Shown here piece after piece: positions 17,364 through 25,484 of a stretch of DNA of 64,000 nt (position 1 is its first letter; each line of letters opens with the position of its first letter). The stretch covers positions 310,001 to 374,000 of the forward strand of contig NZ_VRLS01000086.1 in NCBI RefSeq assembly GCF_008017825.1, written 5' to 3'. Under the pieces are notes generated by a model. That model did no database searches, had not been told where the DNA came from, and saw only the letters and a list, made by a program, of their open reading frames with translations. The stretch is from Mesonia sp008017825. Its GTDB lineage: Bacteria > Bacteroidota > Bacteroidia > Flavobacteriales > Flavobacteriaceae. The translations under genes and the position numbers were made by a program.

Positions 17364-17371
17364 TATATTTG
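17364..17371 (+). promoter_or_regulatory. Candidate -7 box (TATATTTG) for the DUF6503-like lipoprotein
   Basis: It matches TAnnTTTG, about 20 bases before the ATG at 17391. No clear -33 TTG was seen at normal spacing. Confidence 0.35.
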
Positions 17372-17390
17372 CAATAAAATTAAACACTCC

Positions 17391-18200
17391 ATGAAATACG
17401 CATATATTTTCATTTTTTTTATTGTATTGATAGCTTGTAAAAATGAAACTAAAGAGTCTCCTGTCAAAGAGAAAGTAGAGAATAAAGAACTTACAGAAGA
17501 AAGTGTATCTAAAGCTCAAAGCGTTTTGAACAAAGTAATAGAGCAAGCAGGAGGAGAAAAGTATGAGACTTCGGCTATAGAATTTCGCTTTCGCGGAAAA
17601 GAATACGTAAGTGTTCGTAATTGTGGAATGTACGAACTTCAAAGGAATCAAATTAGTAAAACTGGCGACACGATAAAAGATGTAGTTTCTAATATGGGTT
17701 TTGAAAGATTTGTGAATCGAAAAAAACAAAATCTGCCAGATTCTTTATCAAATAAATATAGTAATGCTGTAAACTCTGTTCATTATTTTGCTCAACTTCC
17801 CTTTGGTTTAAATGACCCTGCTGTTAAAAAAACTTATTTAGATACAGTGAAAATCAATCACACTGCATATTATAAAATAAAAGTACAGTTTACTGAAGAA
17901 GGAGGAGGGGACGACCATGATGATGTCTATATGTATTGGGTTAACCAAGAGAAAAATACCATAGATTATCTAGCTTACTCTTTTGAAGTTAATGGAGGAG
18001 GAATGCGTTTTAGAAAAGCAATTAATCCTAGAATCATTAACGGAATTCGCTTTGTAGATTATGAAAACTATGCTCCCAAAGAAGCTAATCTAAATGTGAA
18101 AGATTTAGATAAGGCTTATGAAAATGATAACCTTAAAAAAGTGTCAGAGATCATTAACGAAGATATTCAAGTGGTATTAGGTAAAGAAAAGTGTAATTAA
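17391..18200 (+). CDS. DUF6503-like lipoprotein
   Basis: A 269-residue putative lipoprotein. A start at MKYAYIFIFFIVLIAC (17391) gives a proper lipoprotein signal with the cysteine at residue 16; an upstream in-frame GTG (17361) would add ten charged residues and spoil it. The body (AGGEKYETSAIEFRFRGKEY, HYFAQLPFGLND, YKIKVQFTEEGGG, YMYWVNQEKNTIDYLAY) matches what I know of DUF6503 proteins of Bacteroidota, which have an outer-membrane lipoprotein LolA/LppX-like appearance. The function is unknown. The stop overlaps the end of the convergent histidine phosphatase gene by 4 bases. Confidence 0.8.
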   Translation: MKYAYIFIFFIVLIACKNETKESPVKEKVENKELTEESVSKAQSVLNKVIEQAGGEKYETSAIEFRFRGKEYVSVRNCGMYELQRNQISKTGDTIKDVVSNMGFERFVNRKKQNLPDSLSNKYSNAVNSVHYFAQLPFGLNDPAVKKTYLDTVKINHTAYYKIKVQFTEEGGGDDHDDVYMYWVNQEKNTIDYLAYSFEVNGGGMRFRKAINPRIINGIRFVDYENYAPKEANLNVKDLDKAYENDNLKKVSEIINEDIQVVLGKEKCN

Positions 18201-18745
18201 AGCGGATGCCGAGTTAACTTACTTTTTTTCTTTCCGTTTTTTGAAACTACGACTTTATAAAGGTTACTATTGTTATTGTCATTAATATCTTTATACTTTG
18301 TTTCACCTAAAATAAGGTTGACGAATTTTGGAGTTGTATCGCTGTGGCCTACTACTAAAACCGTCTTTCCTTGAGTTTCTTTCTGAAAATTAATATCATT
18401 CAATTTTTCTACAGGATATAATTTAACCTCTTGCGAGAATAGATTTGCCGTAGGAGTGGCAGTTTGTATCGTACGCTTAAAATCGCTACTGTACACTAAA
18501 TCAATATTTTTGTCCTTTAATACTTTAGCCCAATTTTCGGCTCTTTGCTGTCCTTTTTCGGTTAATGAGGGATCTTTAGAATCCGTAGAGCGGTCTTTTT
18601 CTGCGTGTCTTATGAAATAGTATATGGTTTGAGTTGCGCTTTCTTTTGCTTCCGCGGAAGCGATATTAGCTTCTTTAGTTGAAGAAGGTTTTTGCTCTTT
18701 ACAAGCAAAAAAGAGAGTAAGTAAAAGAATAAATGAATATTTCAT
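18197..18745 (-). CDS. Histidine phosphatase family lipoprotein
   Basis: A 182-residue protein with a lipoprotein signal (cysteine at residue 15 in LFFACK) and a short histidine-phosphatase domain. The catalytic motif is FIRHAEK (about 44-50), followed by DPSLTEKGQQRA, the LVYSSDFKRTIQTA Arg loop and VVGHSDTTP with the second His. Such SixA/PhoE-like enzymes remove phosphate through a phospho-His intermediate; the substrate is unknown, and the lipid anchor puts it in the periplasm. It lies 4 bases downstream of the phytase-like esterase lipoprotein, so the two are probably co-expressed. Confidence 0.87.
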   Translation of the reverse strand: MKYSFILLLTLFFACKEQKPSSTKEANIASAEAKESATQTIYYFIRHAEKDRSTDSKDPSLTEKGQQRAENWAKVLKDKNIDLVYSSDFKRTIQTATPTANLFSQEVKLYPVEKLNDINFQKETQGKTVLVVGHSDTTPKFVNLILGETKYKDINDNNNSNLYKVVVSKNGKKKSKLTRHPL

Positions 18746-18749
18746 AACG

Positions 18750-19871
18750 CTATTTTTTTATAATCTCGAACCACAAAAGCTGATTGAGTTGTGGCATAAA
18801 ACTATTAAAGTTATTATCTGCGATTAAAAGTAAAGTTTTATTTCCGTTTTCTAAAGTAGGACCGTAACAAAAACCTTCTAAATTGTCAATACTTTTACTA
18901 GGGAGTTGATCTCTAATATCATCTAAATCTAAAACTAGATTCTTTTCTACGTGTTGCTTTCGTAGTTTTCTAAGCGATTCTTTTTCTAAAGTGTTAGTAT
19001 TATGATGTAACACATATTCATAAATGACCACACGATGAGACTTTTTTCCTTTACCGGCAGAAAAAGCTCTTTCTAATACCAAAACCCTATTTTTTGCTAA
19101 TGCCATTATGCTGGTTAAACCATTAAGAGAAAAAGGAACATTAGGTATTTTTTTTATTCTTCCTAGTGGATAAGAAAATTGTTGTTGAGGTTTTGTATTT
19201 TCAAAATCATAATAAGTAAATCGTACTAGAGATTTTGTTTGGTAAAGTTTAGGCTTAGGACCATCGGCTTTTAAAGGAAGTTCATTAGCTACCCAAAATC
19301 CTTTTTGATCTGTACTTACTGTAATTGCTTCAAAAACTCCATTATTTCTTGGTCGTGAAGAACTATTGGCTGTAAAGTGAGACGGAATTTCATATTTTCT
19401 TACAAATTTTCCTTTCTCATTAAACTGAATAATTGAAGGATCTTTCTTATTATCAATATTTCCTTCGCTAACTATTATATACTCCTTATTTGTGGGATGG
19501 ATAATCAAATCTTCTGTGTCTAAAAATACCTTACGAAGTAGTGGATTATTTTTATCTAATAAAATTACCTCATTAAAACTAAGACTATCAATTTGCTTAG
19601 CGGAAGTAAATAAATGTGCTTCGTAAATTCTTGGAGTTTGAGGGTCGTCGCTAATTAAATAATACGCATTATTATTCTGTTGAATGCCTGATAGACCTCC
19701 TATTGCGGTATTTTCTAATTGAGAATCTGCAGGTATAATATACTCATCTAAAAGTTGAAGCTTTAGGGAAGGGGTTTTACTTGGTGGTAAAGAGGCACAA
19801 CTGGTTAGAAGAAAGAGGGTGGTAAAAAATAAAATATAAGCTAATTTTCCTTTAGAATTGTTAAATAACAT
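18750..19871 (-). CDS. Esterase-like activity of phytase family lipoprotein
   Basis: A 373-residue lipoprotein (cysteine at residue 25 in LLTSCASLP). The body matches the phytase-like esterase family (PF13449 type, beta-propeller): AIGGLSGI, IYEAHLF, TEDLIIHP, FEAITVSTDQKGFWVANE, RVLVLERAFS, and DNLEGFCYGP followed by LLLIADNNF near the end. Substrate and activity are uncertain, since the family name rests on few members. It is the first gene of a two-gene minus-strand unit with the histidine phosphatase. Together they suggest periplasmic phosphate-ester handling, which is inference. Confidence 0.82.
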   Translation of the reverse strand: MLFNNSKGKLAYILFFTTLFLLTSCASLPPSKTPSLKLQLLDEYIIPADSQLENTAIGGLSGIQQNNNAYYLISDDPQTPRIYEAHLFTSAKQIDSLSFNEVILLDKNNPLLRKVFLDTEDLIIHPTNKEYIIVSEGNIDNKKDPSIIQFNEKGKFVRKYEIPSHFTANSSSRPRNNGVFEAITVSTDQKGFWVANELPLKADGPKPKLYQTKSLVRFTYYDFENTKPQQQFSYPLGRIKKIPNVPFSLNGLTSIMALAKNRVLVLERAFSAGKGKKSHRVVIYEYVLHHNTNTLEKESLRKLRKQHVEKNLVLDLDDIRDQLPSKSIDNLEGFCYGPTLENGNKTLLLIADNNFNSFMPQLNQLLWFEIIKK

Positions 19872-19963
19872 ACTGTTAAGATAATGATAGGAGTTTGTTG
19901 GGACAAACTGAATTGATTAAGCTTTAAATTTATTGTATTATAAACCACGAAAAAACTTAAGTT

Positions 19964-20149
19964 ATGAACAATCAAGAATTAGAAGGAAAATGGAACCAAG
20001 TAAAAGGAGATTTTAAGCAGAAGTACGGTAAAGTAACCGACGATGATGCTACTTACTCTGAAGGGAAGTTTGATGAAATGTTAGGTAGATTACAAGAAAA
20101 AACTGGTAAGACAAAAGAAGCATTGCGCGACGAGATTGAAAAATGGTAA
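19964..20149 (+). CDS. CsbD family stress protein
   Basis: A 61-residue, highly charged protein. It matches CsbD across its length (ELEGKWNQVKGDFKQKYGKVTDDD, GKFDEMLGRLQEKTGKTKEALRDEIEKW). CsbD-like proteins are general-stress-induced in other bacteria and of unknown biochemical role. It is a single-gene transcript closed by a strong terminator at 20172-20202. Confidence 0.92.
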   Translation: MNNQELEGKWNQVKGDFKQKYGKVTDDDATYSEGKFDEMLGRLQEKTGKTKEALRDEIEKW

Positions 20150-20171
20150 AACCAAATTGCTATGAAAAAGG

Positions 20172-20202
20172 AAAAGCCTCATTTTTAAATGAGGCTTTTT
20201 TT
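20172..20202. terminator. Bidirectional terminator between csbD-like gene and the PPIase gene
   Basis: AAAAGCCTCATTT (20172-20184) pairs with AAATGAGGCTTTT (20187-20199) and runs on into T's. A-rich and T-rich flanks let it serve both convergent genes. Confidence 0.85.
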
Positions 20203-20218
20203 ATATTCTAATTAGAGA

Positions 20219-21301
20219 TTATTCAGCTCCAATCCCTACTAATTCTACATCAAAAAGTAAAATAGAATTTGGAGGAATAGGACCATTTCCTCTTTCTCCA
20301 TATCCTAAGTAAGGAGGTATGATAAGCTTTGCTTTTTCACCAACTTTTAATAAACGAATTCCTTCGTCCCAACCTGGAATAACTTTTCCTACGCCTACAG
20401 GAAATACTAAAGGCTGATCTCTATCATAAGAAGAATCAAATTTAGTGCCATCTGTTAACATACCTGTATAATGTACTCTTACTGTTTGTCCACGTTCTGG
20501 AGTAGCACCAGATTTTTTGCTTTTAGTAATTTTATAACGCAATCCGCTTTCAGTTTTAGCATAACCTTCAGACATGTTATTAATTTCGTTATCAATTACT
20601 TCTTTAGCTTTTGCTTTTTCCGCTTCAGCTTTTTCTTGAGCTATCTTCTCAGCTTTTTCAGCTTCTTTTAATTGCGTGTCAAATACTTTTGGAGCATCGA
20701 AAGACTGAGCATCACTACCTTTTCTAACAATGTTCACTTCATTCATTACTACAGGATCTACTGGTTTATCTCCAGCTTGGGTTTTTACTTGTCCTATAGA
20801 GTCAACGATGTCTTGTCCTACAACAATTTTACCAAAAACAGTATGTCTATTATCTAAATGCTTAGTAGGAGCAAGGGTAATGAAAAACTGACTTCCGTTA
20901 GTTCCAGGTCCCGCATTAGCCATAGAAAGTATTCCTTTGCTTTCGTGTTTTAAGCTTTCGTCAAATTCATCTGGAAACTTGTAACCAGGTCCTCCAGCTC
21001 CAGTTCCATCAGGATCTCCCCCTTGAATCATAAATCCGCTGATGATACGGTGAAACGTTAAACCGTTATAATACTTTTTACCTTTGTAAGTAGTATCGGC
21101 CATATCTTGTTTTCCTTCAGCTAAAGCTACAAAGTTAGCTACCGTAAGCGGAGTTTTGTCATAATACAATTCGGCTACAAAAGTTCCTTGGTTTGTTACA
21201 AATTCTGCGTACATACCGTCTTCCAAATCTGGATATTTGTCGTTGCAAGCGAACAAACTAAGGCTTGTAATTAATAAGAGTAGTAAAGTTTGTTTTTTCA
21301 T
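20219..21301 (-). CDS. Double-domain peptidyl-prolyl isomerase lipoprotein (cyclophilin + FKBP)
   Basis: A 360-residue lipoprotein (cysteine at 19 in SLFACND). Residues about 30-195 are a cyclophilin (FHRIISGFMIQGGDPDGTG, GTNGSQFFIT, LDNRHTVFGKIV). An alanine/lysine/glutamate-rich linker (about 205-240) leads to an FKBP domain at about 262-358 (RVHYTGMLTDGTKFDSS, VIPGWDEGIRLLKVGEKAKL, LGYGERG, LLFDVELVGI). Both domains catalyse cis-trans prolyl isomerisation, here in the periplasm or outer membrane. It directly follows gldI (6 bases), another FKBP-type lipoprotein, so the unit is dedicated to envelope protein folding. Confidence 0.93.
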   Translation of the reverse strand: MKKQTLLLLLITSLSLFACNDKYPDLEDGMYAEFVTNQGTFVAELYYDKTPLTVANFVALAEGKQDMADTTYKGKKYYNGLTFHRIISGFMIQGGDPDGTGAGGPGYKFPDEFDESLKHESKGILSMANAGPGTNGSQFFITLAPTKHLDNRHTVFGKIVVGQDIVDSIGQVKTQAGDKPVDPVVMNEVNIVRKGSDAQSFDAPKVFDTQLKEAEKAEKIAQEKAEAEKAKAKEVIDNEINNMSEGYAKTESGLRYKITKSKKSGATPERGQTVRVHYTGMLTDGTKFDSSYDRDQPLVFPVGVGKVIPGWDEGIRLLKVGEKAKLIIPPYLGYGERGNGPIPPNSILLFDVELVGIGAE

Positions 21302-21307
21302 TTTTAT

Positions 21308-21865
21308 TTAAGGTTTGTATTGATTTTTTTCTAAAGTAATTGAATTTAATGTGATGGTAGAACGTATAGGCACGTTTCTTCCAATTTTATCTAAATCGCC
21401 ATAATAACCAAATGCTTTATGAGAAGGGAAAAGAAAAGTAACTGTTTCTCCTACTTTCATCAATTTTAAGCCTTGGCGTAAGCCGTTAAATACATTTTCT
21501 TTATCAATTACATATTCTCTTTTTCCTATTTCTTGTTTGGTGTAAATAGGATTCCCTTCGAGTGTAGAAATATTATACTCAAATTCTACAAGATCTCCAA
21601 AATGCGGAGTGAGGGTGTCTTCAATATTTTGATCTTGATAATAGTACCAAAAACCATTAGATGAAGAGATGTAATTATTAGTAGTATCGATTTTTATAAT
21701 GTCCGATATTATTTTTTCTTCTTGAGCGACTAATTTTTTATTCCGCTTGACGGATTCTTGTATGAAAGATCCCGATTTAGAAGCGACAGGTTTTCTGGCT
21801 TCGGGTGTTTTGCAAGCAAAAGCGCAAAGCAGTACTAAAATAAGGTATAAACTATTCTTCCCCAT
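21308..21865 (-). CDS. gldI: Gliding-motility-associated peptidyl-prolyl isomerase GldI
   Basis: A lipoprotein of about 185 residues with an FKBP-type domain. It has a lipobox cysteine in LCAFACKTPEARKP, the family-specific SGSFIQESVKRNKKL segment, SSNGFWYYY, and FKBP motifs GLRQGLKLMKVGETVTFLFPSHKAFGYYGD (in order, about 125-160). GldI is needed for gliding and T9SS-linked functions in Flavobacterium johnsoniae. I prefer the ATG at 21865; another at 21877 would overlap the end of the DHH gene by more. It is expressed with the DHH phosphoesterase upstream and the double PPIase downstream. Confidence 0.92.
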   Translation of the reverse strand: MGKNSLYLILVLLCAFACKTPEARKPVASKSGSFIQESVKRNKKLVAQEEKIISDIIKIDTTNNYISSSNGFWYYYQDQNIEDTLTPHFGDLVEFEYNISTLEGNPIYTKQEIGKREYVIDKENVFNGLRQGLKLMKVGETVTFLFPSHKAFGYYGDLDKIGRNVPIRSTITLNSITLEKNQYKP

Positions 21866-22880
21866 GTTCCAATTCATTTTTATAGTTATTTAAAATACGC
21901 TCAAAAGAAGCTGTAGTTTCATTTAAAGATAAATCGCTTTTTCCTCCAGCAGCATTAATATGTCCTCCACCTTCAAAATGTTCTCTCGCGAACTTATTTA
22001 CATCAAAGTCTCCTTTAGAACGTAATGAGATTTTAACAATACGATCCTGCTTATTTTCAATAAATATAGCGGCAAAAATAATACCTTTTATAGATAAACT
22101 GTAATTTACAAAACCTTCAGTATCTCCTTTTTTAAATTGATGAGTGTCTAGCTCTTCTTGTGAGATTGTTATGTAGGCAGTTTTTAACTCTGGTAATACC
22201 TTCATATTACTAAGAGCTACACCCAACAACTGTATTCTGTTAGTAGAATTGGTATCGTAAACCATTTGATGAATTCTAGAGTTATCGGCGCCTTTATCTA
22301 TTAAATTAGCGATAACTCTATGGGTGGTACTTGTAGTAGATGCAAATCTAAATGAACCGGTATCGGTCATTATCCCAACATACAAACAAGTAGCGATTTC
22401 TTTCGTTACCTTATGAGTATCCTCCAGCATTTCTAAAAAATGATATACCATTTGGCAGGTCGAAGAAATGCTAGTATCACTATAGGTGAATTTAGCGTAA
22501 TCTGCAGGTGCTTGATGATGATCTATCATCACATAAGTAGTATCGGTTTTATCTAAAACCTCCTGCATATCATTTCCAGTTCTAGAAAAATGATTAAAGT
22601 CTAAGGTGAAAATAAGATCGGCATCTGCGATAAGCTGCTTGGCCTTTTCAGTATTTTCAGTAAATAAAATCATTTCATTTACACCTGGCATCCATTTTAA
22701 AAAATCGGGAAAATCATTAGGAGCTACAACTGTAGCATCGTGACCTTCTTGTTTTAAATAGTGTTGTAAAGCCAGTGTAGAACCAATAGCATCTCCGTCA
22801 GGGTTTCTATGAGGTATGATAACCGTCTTTTTAGGTTGGGAGAGTAGTGCTTTTAATTCGGCTACTTTTTCATTTTCCAT
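21852..22880 (-). CDS. nrnA: DHH-family phosphoesterase (NrnA-like oligoribonuclease / pAp phosphatase)
   Basis: A 342-residue enzyme of the DHH/DHHA1 family. The DHH domain shows HRNPDGDAIGST (28-36 region), LDFNHFSRTG, MIDHHQAP (the DHH motif) and TGSFRFASTT, and the C-terminal DHHA1 domain has HFEGGGHINAAGG. NrnA degrades short RNA oligonucleotides and dephosphorylates 3'-phosphoadenosine 5'-phosphate; the assignment to NrnA rather than another DHH subfamily is by architecture. The 3' end overlaps gldI, so the two are translationally linked. Confidence 0.88.
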   Translation of the reverse strand: MENEKVAELKALLSQPKKTVIIPHRNPDGDAIGSTLALQHYLKQEGHDATVVAPNDFPDFLKWMPGVNEMILFTENTEKAKQLIADADLIFTLDFNHFSRTGNDMQEVLDKTDTTYVMIDHHQAPADYAKFTYSDTSISSTCQMVYHFLEMLEDTHKVTKEIATCLYVGIMTDTGSFRFASTTSTTHRVIANLIDKGADNSRIHQMVYDTNSTNRIQLLGVALSNMKVLPELKTAYITISQEELDTHQFKKGDTEGFVNYSLSIKGIIFAAIFIENKQDRIVKISLRSKGDFDVNKFAREHFEGGGHINAAGGKSDLSLNETTASFERILNNYKNELEHGEE

Positions 22881-23010
22881 AGGGGTAAATATACAATTTC
22901 TTTGGATTTTGAAGGGAATTGACCTATAAATTTAAGCTAACTCAGCCTGCGGTGTTTTCTTTTCCGTCAAGCGGAAATTATTACAAGAATGTTTAAAATA
23001 GGGTTAAGAC

Positions 23011-23040
23011 TTGTATATCACATATAAAAAGGTATTTTTG
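23011..23040 (+). promoter_or_regulatory. Bacteroidota-type promoter of ndk (TTG-N19-TATTTTTG)
   Basis: A -33 TTG (23011-23013) and a -7 box TATTTTTG (23033-23040) are separated by 19 bases, the spacing expected for Bacteroidota sigma-A promoters. The ndk ATG follows 23 bases later. Confidence 0.65.
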
Positions 23041-23063
23041 CACCAAAATTAAAAAAAAATAAC

Positions 23064-23483
23064 ATGGCAGAAAATAGAACTTTCACTATGATTAAGCCTG
23101 ATGCGGTAGAAAATGGCCACATTGGAGCAATATTAGAACAAATCAACTCTTCTGGTTTTAGAATCGTAGCGTTAAAATTAACGCAAATGACTAAAGCTGA
23201 TGCTGAACAATTTTACGCTGTTCACAATGAGCGTCCATTCTTTGGAGAATTAGTTGAATTTATGACACGCGGACCTATTGTTGCGGCAATCTTAGAAAAA
23301 GAGAACGCTGTTGAAGACTTTAGAACTTTAATCGGAGCAACTAACCCAGAGGAAGCTGCTGAAGGAACCATTAGAAAAAAATATGCAACTTCTATAGGAG
23401 AAAATGCAGTTCACGGAAGTGATAGCGATGAAAATGCTGCTATTGAAGGAGCTTTTCATTTTGCAGGTAGAGAAATGTTCTAA
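23064..23483 (+). CDS. ndk: Nucleoside diphosphate kinase
   Basis: Ndk transfers the gamma phosphate from ATP to other nucleoside diphosphates by a phospho-histidine intermediate. The 139-residue protein has RTFTMIKPDAVENG, FYAVHNERPFFGELVEFM, and the active-site loop NAVHGSDSDENA with the catalytic His. The length is standard. It has its own promoter and a strong terminator, so it is monocistronic. Confidence 0.97.
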   Translation: MAENRTFTMIKPDAVENGHIGAILEQINSSGFRIVALKLTQMTKADAEQFYAVHNERPFFGELVEFMTRGPIVAAILEKENAVEDFRTLIGATNPEEAAEGTIRKKYATSIGENAVHGSDSDENAAIEGAFHFAGREMF

Positions 23484-23501
23484 ACATTTTTATAAGATAT
23501 A

Positions 23502-23534
23502 AAAAAGGCTGTCTAAAATAGACAGCCTTTTTTT
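23502..23534. terminator. Bidirectional terminator between ndk and the DUF721 gene
   Basis: AAAAAGGCTGTCTA (23502-23515) pairs with TAGACAGCCTTTTT (23519-23532) over a 3-base loop and ends in T's. Both convergent genes can use it. Confidence 0.88.
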
Positions 23535-23547
23535 GTTTTCTATATTC

Positions 23548-23841
23548 TTACCTCAATACCAATTTATCAACCAGCTCTTCACCTAATTCTTCGTTCATCA
23601 TTTTGATGATTTTAGATTTTCCGTAACTTAATTCTTCCCTCAAAACAGAAGAGCTTAATGCTACGAAAAGCGTTTTGCCTTTGAGCTCTATTTGAGTAGT
23701 GTATTTCGCTATGGCAGGTCCCATTTGGGCATTCCAAACATCCTTAACATTTACTTTATTTAAGCCTTTTTCTAATTTGTTTTTTTTGACAAATGCTTTA
23801 AGTACGTCACTTATATTTTGCTCTTCATTATTTCTCGCCAT
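23548..23841 (-). CDS. DUF721 / DciA-like protein
   Basis: A 97-residue protein matching DUF721 (DciA-like), with the central VKDVWNAQMGPAIAKYT and the FVALSSSVLREELSYGKSKIIKMMNEEL segment. DciA loads or recruits the replicative helicase DnaB in bacteria lacking DnaC; whether this short form does so is inference. It lies directly after recF and a lipoprotein gene, overlapping the latter by 14 bases, which fits a replication-linked operon (recF, lipoprotein, DUF721). Confidence 0.86.
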   Translation of the reverse strand: MARNNEEQNISDVLKAFVKKNKLEKGLNKVNVKDVWNAQMGPAIAKYTTQIELKGKTLFVALSSSVLREELSYGKSKIIKMMNEELGEELVDKLVLR

Positions 23842-24256
23842 CAGTAATATATCCTTTAAAATTTTTATAGGTGTAGGTGATTCCGTGTTCGTTTTTTACG
23901 ACTAGTTCTTCTTCGGTTAACCGAATTAAATATTCTTTCCATTGATCTTGTGAAGTCTCATAATAAATAAAAATGCTGTCATTCTCTTCCTTTACGGAAA
24001 CTTTTTCTTTTGCTCCGTTGGTTTTATAACTACCATCAAATTGAGGCTGCATTTTTTGTCGGAAGCCTTTTAGATTTTCTAAATAGAAATAATCTACATG
24101 TTCATTAAAATTAAACTCCTTTTCATTGCCATTTTCCTCTTTTACTTTGCTTATTTCCCAGTAACCATTAAGTTGATCAATTTGAGAAAGATCTGGTGTA
24201 GAGTTGCAAGAGATAAGTAAAAAACTAATCGATAATATTAAAAATAGGTTTCTCAT
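23828..24256 (-). CDS. Small lipocalin-like lipoprotein
   Basis: A 142-residue lipoprotein with the cysteine at residue 17 (LLISCNST). The mature part begins LNGYWEISKVKEENG and continues in beta-rich segments (YKTNGAKEKVSVKEEN, SIFIYYETSQDQWKEYLIRL, ELVVKNEHGITYTYKNF), the pattern of the lipocalin-like proteins common in Bacteroidota. Ligand and role are unknown. It lies 2 bases after recF and overlaps DUF721 by 14 bases. Confidence 0.78.
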   Translation of the reverse strand: MRNLFLILSISFLLISCNSTPDLSQIDQLNGYWEISKVKEENGNEKEFNFNEHVDYFYLENLKGFRQKMQPQFDGSYKTNGAKEKVSVKEENDSIFIYYETSQDQWKEYLIRLTEEELVVKNEHGITYTYKNFKGYITDGEK

Positions 24257-24258
24257 AA

Positions 24259-25341
24259 TTAAGATAAATGAATCATTTGATATTCTTTTGCGTGGGTTTT
24301 TACCACATTTTCTGTCCTGTCAGCGTGCGTATCGCTTATAAAAAGCTGACCTAGATCGTCTTGAGTTACTAGTTTAATAATCTGCGCTACACGCTCTTCA
24401 TCTAGTTTGTCAAAAACATCATCTAATAACAAGATAGGATTTACTTTACTTTCTTGTTTTAGGAAATCATACTGAGCTAATTTTAAAGCGATTAAATATG
24501 ATTTTTGTTGACCTTGAGAACCGAATTTTTTTACAGGATAACCTTTAATCTTTAAACTTAAATCGTCTTTATGGGTACCTGCGCTACTGTATTGTAGTTT
24601 AAGGTCTTTTTGAAGGTGTTCTTGAAATAATTCCGTTAAGGAAGTATCTGTCAACTGACTTTTATATTTAAGTTTTACTTTTTCTTTTCCGTCACTAATC
24701 GTTGCATAGCGTTCTTCAAAAATTGGAGTGAAAATTTCTAAGAAAGCTTTTCTTTTTTGATGAATACTTTCCGCCAAGGGTAATAATTGAAGGTTATATA
24801 TTTCTAAAGTTTCCTTTTCAAAAACTCGATTTGCCGCAAAGTATTTGAGTAACGAGTTACGCTGAGAAAGAACTTTGTTATAATTAATTAGAGTGGTTAA
24901 ATATTGTTTGTCACTTTGAGAAATGATGCCATCAATAAATTTACGTCTTACGTCACTCCCTTCCATAATTAAATCTCGATCTGCAGGAGAAATAATTACA
25001 ACAGGGATTAAACCTATATGATCGCTAAATTTTTCATAGGCTTTTGCGTTTCTTTTAATGACCTTTTTTTGTCCTTTCTTAGCGCTGACAACTATTTTTT
25101 CATCTCTTTCACTTTTTTCAAACTCTCCATCAATGACAAAAAAGTCAGCTTTATGATTAATATTTTGACTGGTAACAGGGTTAAAATAGCTTTTTCCATA
25201 AGCTAAATGATAAATACTATCTAACACATTTGTTTTTCCTACTCCGTTAAATCCTACAAAGCAATTGATCTTTTCATTAAAACTGAAAGTAGTGTTTTCG
25301 AAATTCTTGTAATGGAGGAGAGATAATTTTTTTAAAATCAT
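24259..25341 (-). CDS. recF: DNA replication and repair protein RecF
   Basis: RecF is an SMC-like ATPase that, with RecO and RecR, loads RecA at gapped DNA. The 360-residue protein has the opening KLSLLHYKNFENTTFSF, Walker A GFNGVGKTN (31-39 region), the signature region KFGSQGQQKSYLIALKLAQ, and Walker B LLLDDVFDKLD. The length is normal. It heads a minus-strand unit with the lipocalin-like lipoprotein and DUF721 and is divergent from the TPR protein gene. Confidence 0.95.
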   Translation of the reverse strand: MILKKLSLLHYKNFENTTFSFNEKINCFVGFNGVGKTNVLDSIYHLAYGKSYFNPVTSQNINHKADFFVIDGEFEKSERDEKIVVSAKKGQKKVIKRNAKAYEKFSDHIGLIPVVIISPADRDLIMEGSDVRRKFIDGIISQSDKQYLTTLINYNKVLSQRNSLLKYFAANRVFEKETLEIYNLQLLPLAESIHQKRKAFLEIFTPIFEERYATISDGKEKVKLKYKSQLTDTSLTELFQEHLQKDLKLQYSSAGTHKDDLSLKIKGYPVKKFGSQGQQKSYLIALKLAQYDFLKQESKVNPILLLDDVFDKLDEERVAQIIKLVTQDDLGQLFISDTHADRTENVVKTHAKEYQMIHLS

Positions 25342-25456
25342 AAATGTTTTACAGTCTTCTTTAAATTGATTTTAGAAAGGCTAAAAATACAAATACAATG
25401 CCTAACAACTTCTTTAAAATAACAAATAATTCTCTTTTATATATGAATAAAAATTT

Positions 25457-25464
25457 TAATTTTG
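25457..25464 (+). promoter_or_regulatory. Candidate -7 box (TAATTTTG) for the TPR/ribH genes
   Basis: It matches TAnnTTTG, 21 bases before the ATG at 25485. The -33 region has only a T-run (25435-25438). Confidence 0.4.
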
Positions 25465-25484
25465 CGGTTCATTAACTAATTTTT

